Assembly: GCA_022599995.1 (NCBI GenBank)
Contig: JAHZLG010000278.1
Span: 1-8,512, forward strand
Source: Alphaproteobacteria bacterium
GTDB taxonomy: Bacteria > Pseudomonadota > Alphaproteobacteria > CBDBCS01 > JAHZLG01
Reading direction: 5' to 3'
Length of the DNA: 8,512 nt
The translations under genes were made by a program, and so were the position numbers. Of the stretch, positions 6,112 to 8,512 are shown one piece after another (position 1 is the first letter of the stretch; each line of letters begins with the position of its first letter). The notes under the pieces were generated by a model. It did not search any database, had not been told where the DNA came from, and worked only from the letters and a program-made list of their open reading frames with translations.

Positions 6112-8512
6112 CTATTCGTTCAGAAAATTATCGGTTTGCCGATAGCCCGAGGGGTCATAGAACACGCGCGGCGTGATTTCGACAGGCAATTGCAGCCCGT
6201 TGATCGTTTGGGCAAGAAGCGTTTGTTTGGCAGTGGGATCAATGGTAGGCGGCACAAAGGCAAGTCCTATCCATTTGCCCAAGGTCGGGGAGTACATCAA
6301 CGACGTGATCCGACCAACGATATTGTCGCCCGACCGGTGTTCACTTGCGACGAAAAGACAATTGTCGGTCAGATTTTTTTCTTCGGCGGCACGAACGGCA
6401 GCGGGATCAGAGAGTGTAATGCCCTGCAGTTTTCGGGTCAGGGGTCTTTGGCGAATGGTTTTTGTCGCGGCGAATCCAAGAAATGCTTTTTTGCTTTTCG
6501 GGATAGCCCACGCCATATCCAGTTCATCAAGTGACGTAAGACCATCCGAGTCTTGTCCGATGATAATGTGCCCCTTCTCTAGACGGAGTATCCGCTGAGC
6601 CTCAATGCCGACGGGGCGCCCGTTGTAGGCGGGCAGGACATCGGCGGATTTTTCCCAAAGGGAGATTGCTTGCCCACGGGGCACGTGGACTTCATAGGTG
6701 ATCTCTCCGGTGAAGCCGGTTCGCAACACGCGAAGATCGTCCCCGCCGACGCGGATATTGGACATGGGGGTGCCAACAAGGTGCTCTCGTTGGGCGGGGG
6801 GCACGGCATGTTTGGTGAGTATATCCGAAAGAACCGCGGGGGCTTTGGGGCCAGCAATGGAGATTCCTGCCAGCACTGAGGTCATCGGAATAATGTCAAC
6901 GGCGCTTTTCCAGCGTTGGCTGAAGAATTGCAATTCACGGTAGACATTGCCGGCCATGCCACTGGTCGTGGTGACATAGAAATGGTCATTGGCGATCCGC
7001 GCTATCATGCCGTCGTCAGCAAGGGAGCCCGAAGGAGTAAGCAACAGGGCGTATTTTGCTTTGCCGACCGCAAGGGTCGAGAAATAACCTGTGTAGATTC
7101 GATCGAGAAAGGCACCAGCTTCGGCACCGTAGATGTCGATCCCGCCCAGGGTCGAGACGTCGATAATCCCAACGTGTCGTCGGATGCTGAGCACCTCGGC
7201 ATGGACGGTTGGCAAGTCTAGGTTTGAAGGCAACCCGCGCACGCCCAGCCAAGCAGTATGATCACGGGGGTTTTCTTCGGCAGGTGCTGGGGTTAGCGGC
7301 AGGGAGGTATCCTGCCTGTCGTGGCTAACACGGGTAACATCAGAGGATTTTATGGCCACCGCCGCATGCTGGTAAAAAGCAGGGCGCAACCATTGCCCGG
7401 CATCGAGCATGACTGCTCCATGTTTCACGTGCCATGCATGGAATGCCGAGGTGCGAACCGGGTGAAACCGACTGCCTGCCAGCAAGCGAAATGATTCGTG
7501 GATAAGAGGAGGGCGCGTCGTGAACGGATCGGCAGGGGTTTTTGTTTTGTCAAACAGCCAGCGAAGCCCAGCGAGCACCGACATTTTGCCTTGGGACGGT
7601 CCCATGCCGAAGGTGGAGTAGCGCTTCATGAGCTCGATGGATTGGAACCCATCTGCGTAGCTCTCATTGAGATTATCGTAGGTCAGGTCTTCATCTGTAT
7701 CGGCCATCACCCATTTCCCCGAGGTCGATGCCTTGGTGGTTTGTACCGCCCTGAAGGCAAACCCCGCGTGACCATCCTCTTCCAAGGGTGAGGAACTTTC
7801 GCCACGGGCAGCCCCGACGATTGCCACGTGTTCGGGCAGCGAAGTGACCATAACCTCGCCATTGGCGTAGGTCGTTTGGACCCCAGCCTGCCGCGCAAGC
7901 CAAAGATTGGGGATAAGATCGCGGTCGACGCACAGCGTGTCGCAGGCGACGGTGCGGGTTTCCGTTTCCGACCCGATAGTCACCGATTTTAGCATGCCAT
8001 TCTTATCGGCATGGGCGGCAACAATGGACTCGGACTTTTCGAGCCAGGCCACGATTTTCCCCCCACCGTGGCGCACGTTGTACTCGAGCGCGCGGGCATG
8101 ACCGCGGTCGTGGTTACCCCAGATGACCACGTCTTGCCCGGGTCTGACGCCATAGACGTGGAGGAGCTTAAGGGCAGCCTCAACCGCAATGATGCCGGGG
8201 AGATCATTGTTCTCGAAAGGAGGCAATTGGGCACTTGTCCCGGTCGCAAAGATGATGAGATCGGCAGAGACGGTGTAAAACGCCTCATCACTGATTGCCG
8301 TGATGGTGCGAGTAGGGAAGACGCCAGTGACGGTTGTGCCCAGCAAGACTTGCCCGAGATGTTGCGGGGGCTCGTATGCCACATGCGTGTACTTTTCCGT
8401 GCCGCCGAGGAAGTGTTCGCGTTCGATAAGGATTACTTGCTTGCCGGCGCGCGCGTGTTTCTCTGCTTGGGTGATTCCCGCCTTGCCGCCTCCGACAATG
8501 ACAACCTCGGCA
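6112..8512 (-). CDS. soxA: Sarcosine oxidase alpha subunit-like protein, 5'-truncated by the window edge
   Basis: Alpha subunit of a heterotetrameric sarcosine-oxidase-type enzyme, which oxidatively demethylates sarcosine or a related N-methyl amine and passes the one-carbon unit to tetrahydrofolate. 799 residues are visible, to TAG at 6112-6114; about 150-200 N-terminal residues, including the ferredoxin-like region, are missing. The frame enters at the dinucleotide-binding loop GGGKAG (visible residues 7-12), with the ILIERE strand end at 27-32. Next come ATGTSAQLPPF at about 89-99, a second Rossmann strand DVVIWG at about 127-132, and the SoxA-typical linker DGFQSIELMKRYSTFGM at about 287-303, then QGK. 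FHAWHVKHGAV near 357 precedes the GcvT-like folate-binding domain (VGIIDVSTLGGIDIYGA at 447-463, TGFTGEITYEVHVP at 598-611, EAQRILRLEKGH at 637-648). The GTG at 8382 is internal. A dimethylglycine or other N-methyl substrate is equally possible. Confidence 0.92.
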   Translation of the reverse strand, partial: AEVVIVGGGKAGITQAEKHARAGKQVILIEREHFLGGTEKYTHVAYEPPQHLGQVLLGTTVTGVFPTRTITAISDEAFYTVSADLIIFATGTSAQLPPFENNDLPGIIAVEAALKLLHVYGVRPGQDVVIWGNHDRGHARALEYNVRHGGGKIVAWLEKSESIVAAHADKNGMLKSVTIGSETETRTVACDTLCVDRDLIPNLWLARQAGVQTTYANGEVMVTSLPEHVAIVGAARGESSSPLEEDGHAGFAFRAVQTTKASTSGKWVMADTDEDLTYDNLNESYADGFQSIELMKRYSTFGMGPSQGKMSVLAGLRWLFDKTKTPADPFTTRPPLIHESFRLLAGSRFHPVRTSAFHAWHVKHGAVMLDAGQWLRPAFYQHAAVAIKSSDVTRVSHDRQDTSLPLTPAPAEENPRDHTAWLGVRGLPSNLDLPTVHAEVLSIRRHVGIIDVSTLGGIDIYGAEAGAFLDRIYTGYFSTLAVGKAKYALLLTPSGSLADDGMIARIANDHFYVTTTSGMAGNVYRELQFFSQRWKSAVDIIPMTSVLAGISIAGPKAPAVLSDILTKHAVPPAQREHLVGTPMSNIRVGGDDLRVLRTGFTGEITYEVHVPRGQAISLWEKSADVLPAYNGRPVGIEAQRILRLEKGHIIIGQDSDGLTSLDELDMAWAIPKSKKAFLGFAATKTIRQRPLTRKLQGITLSDPAAVRAAEEKNLTDNCLFVASEHRSGDNIVGRITSLMYSPTLGKWIGLAFVPPTIDPTAKQTLLAQTINGLQLPVEITPRVFYDPSGYRQTDNFLNE

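Noticed and set aside
6052..6534. A 160-codon + strand frame opposite the soxA-like gene
   Set aside because: Antisense shadow of the conserved GcvT-like domain; no recognisable protein features.
7421..7436. A fourth parS-like sequence, TGTTTCACGTGCCATG
   Set aside because: Only the left half and centre match (12 of 16); the right arm is lost, so it is not palindromic, and it lies in the conserved WHVKHGA coding region of the soxA-like gene.

Overview
The window looks like chromosomal DNA of an alphaproteobacterium. The reasons are a ProRS of the short, alphaproteobacterial-looking type without an editing insertion, three copies of a ParB-binding (parS) palindrome with the near-universal bacterial sequence, and a heterotetrameric-type sarcosine oxidase alpha subunit beside a non-pyrrolysine MttB homologue. 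The exact genus cannot be told from the sequence alone.

Layout: (1) Bases 2-1138, + strand: the C-terminal six-sevenths or so of prolyl-tRNA synthetase. (2) Bases 1122-2264, - strand: purK, convergent with proS and overlapping its 3' end by 17 bp. (3) Bases 2374-3594, - strand: a predicted lipoprotein with an LPP20-like N-terminal region and a PEGA domain, function unknown; it lies upstream of purK in the same direction. (4) Bases 3832-5430, 5427-5960 and 6112-8512, all - strand, transcribed right to left: a sarcosine-oxidase-alpha-like gene (5' end beyond the window), a SoxG-like gamma-subunit gene, and an MttB-family corrinoid methyltransferase gene. The last two overlap by ATGA.

How the genes fit together: proS and purK are housekeeping genes (translation; de novo purine synthesis). 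The soxA-soxG-mttB run looks like one catabolic operon for methylated amines or betaines. MttB-family enzymes remove a methyl group from a quaternary or tertiary amine to a corrinoid protein, and sarcosine-oxidase-type complexes oxidatively demethylate secondary amines with transfer of the one-carbon unit to folate. The substrate and the missing parts (soxB, soxD, corrinoid protein, reactivase) are not visible here.

Three parS-like 16-mers (2085-2100, 2503-2518, 3641-3656) lie within 1.6 kb: one inside purK, one inside the lipoprotein gene, and one just upstream of it. This is the most distinctive non-coding signal. It suggests that the window is in the origin-proximal, ParABS centromere region of the chromosome. 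No gene-free stretch exceeds 300 bases; the longest (3595-3831, 237 bp) holds one parS site and a weak hairpin.
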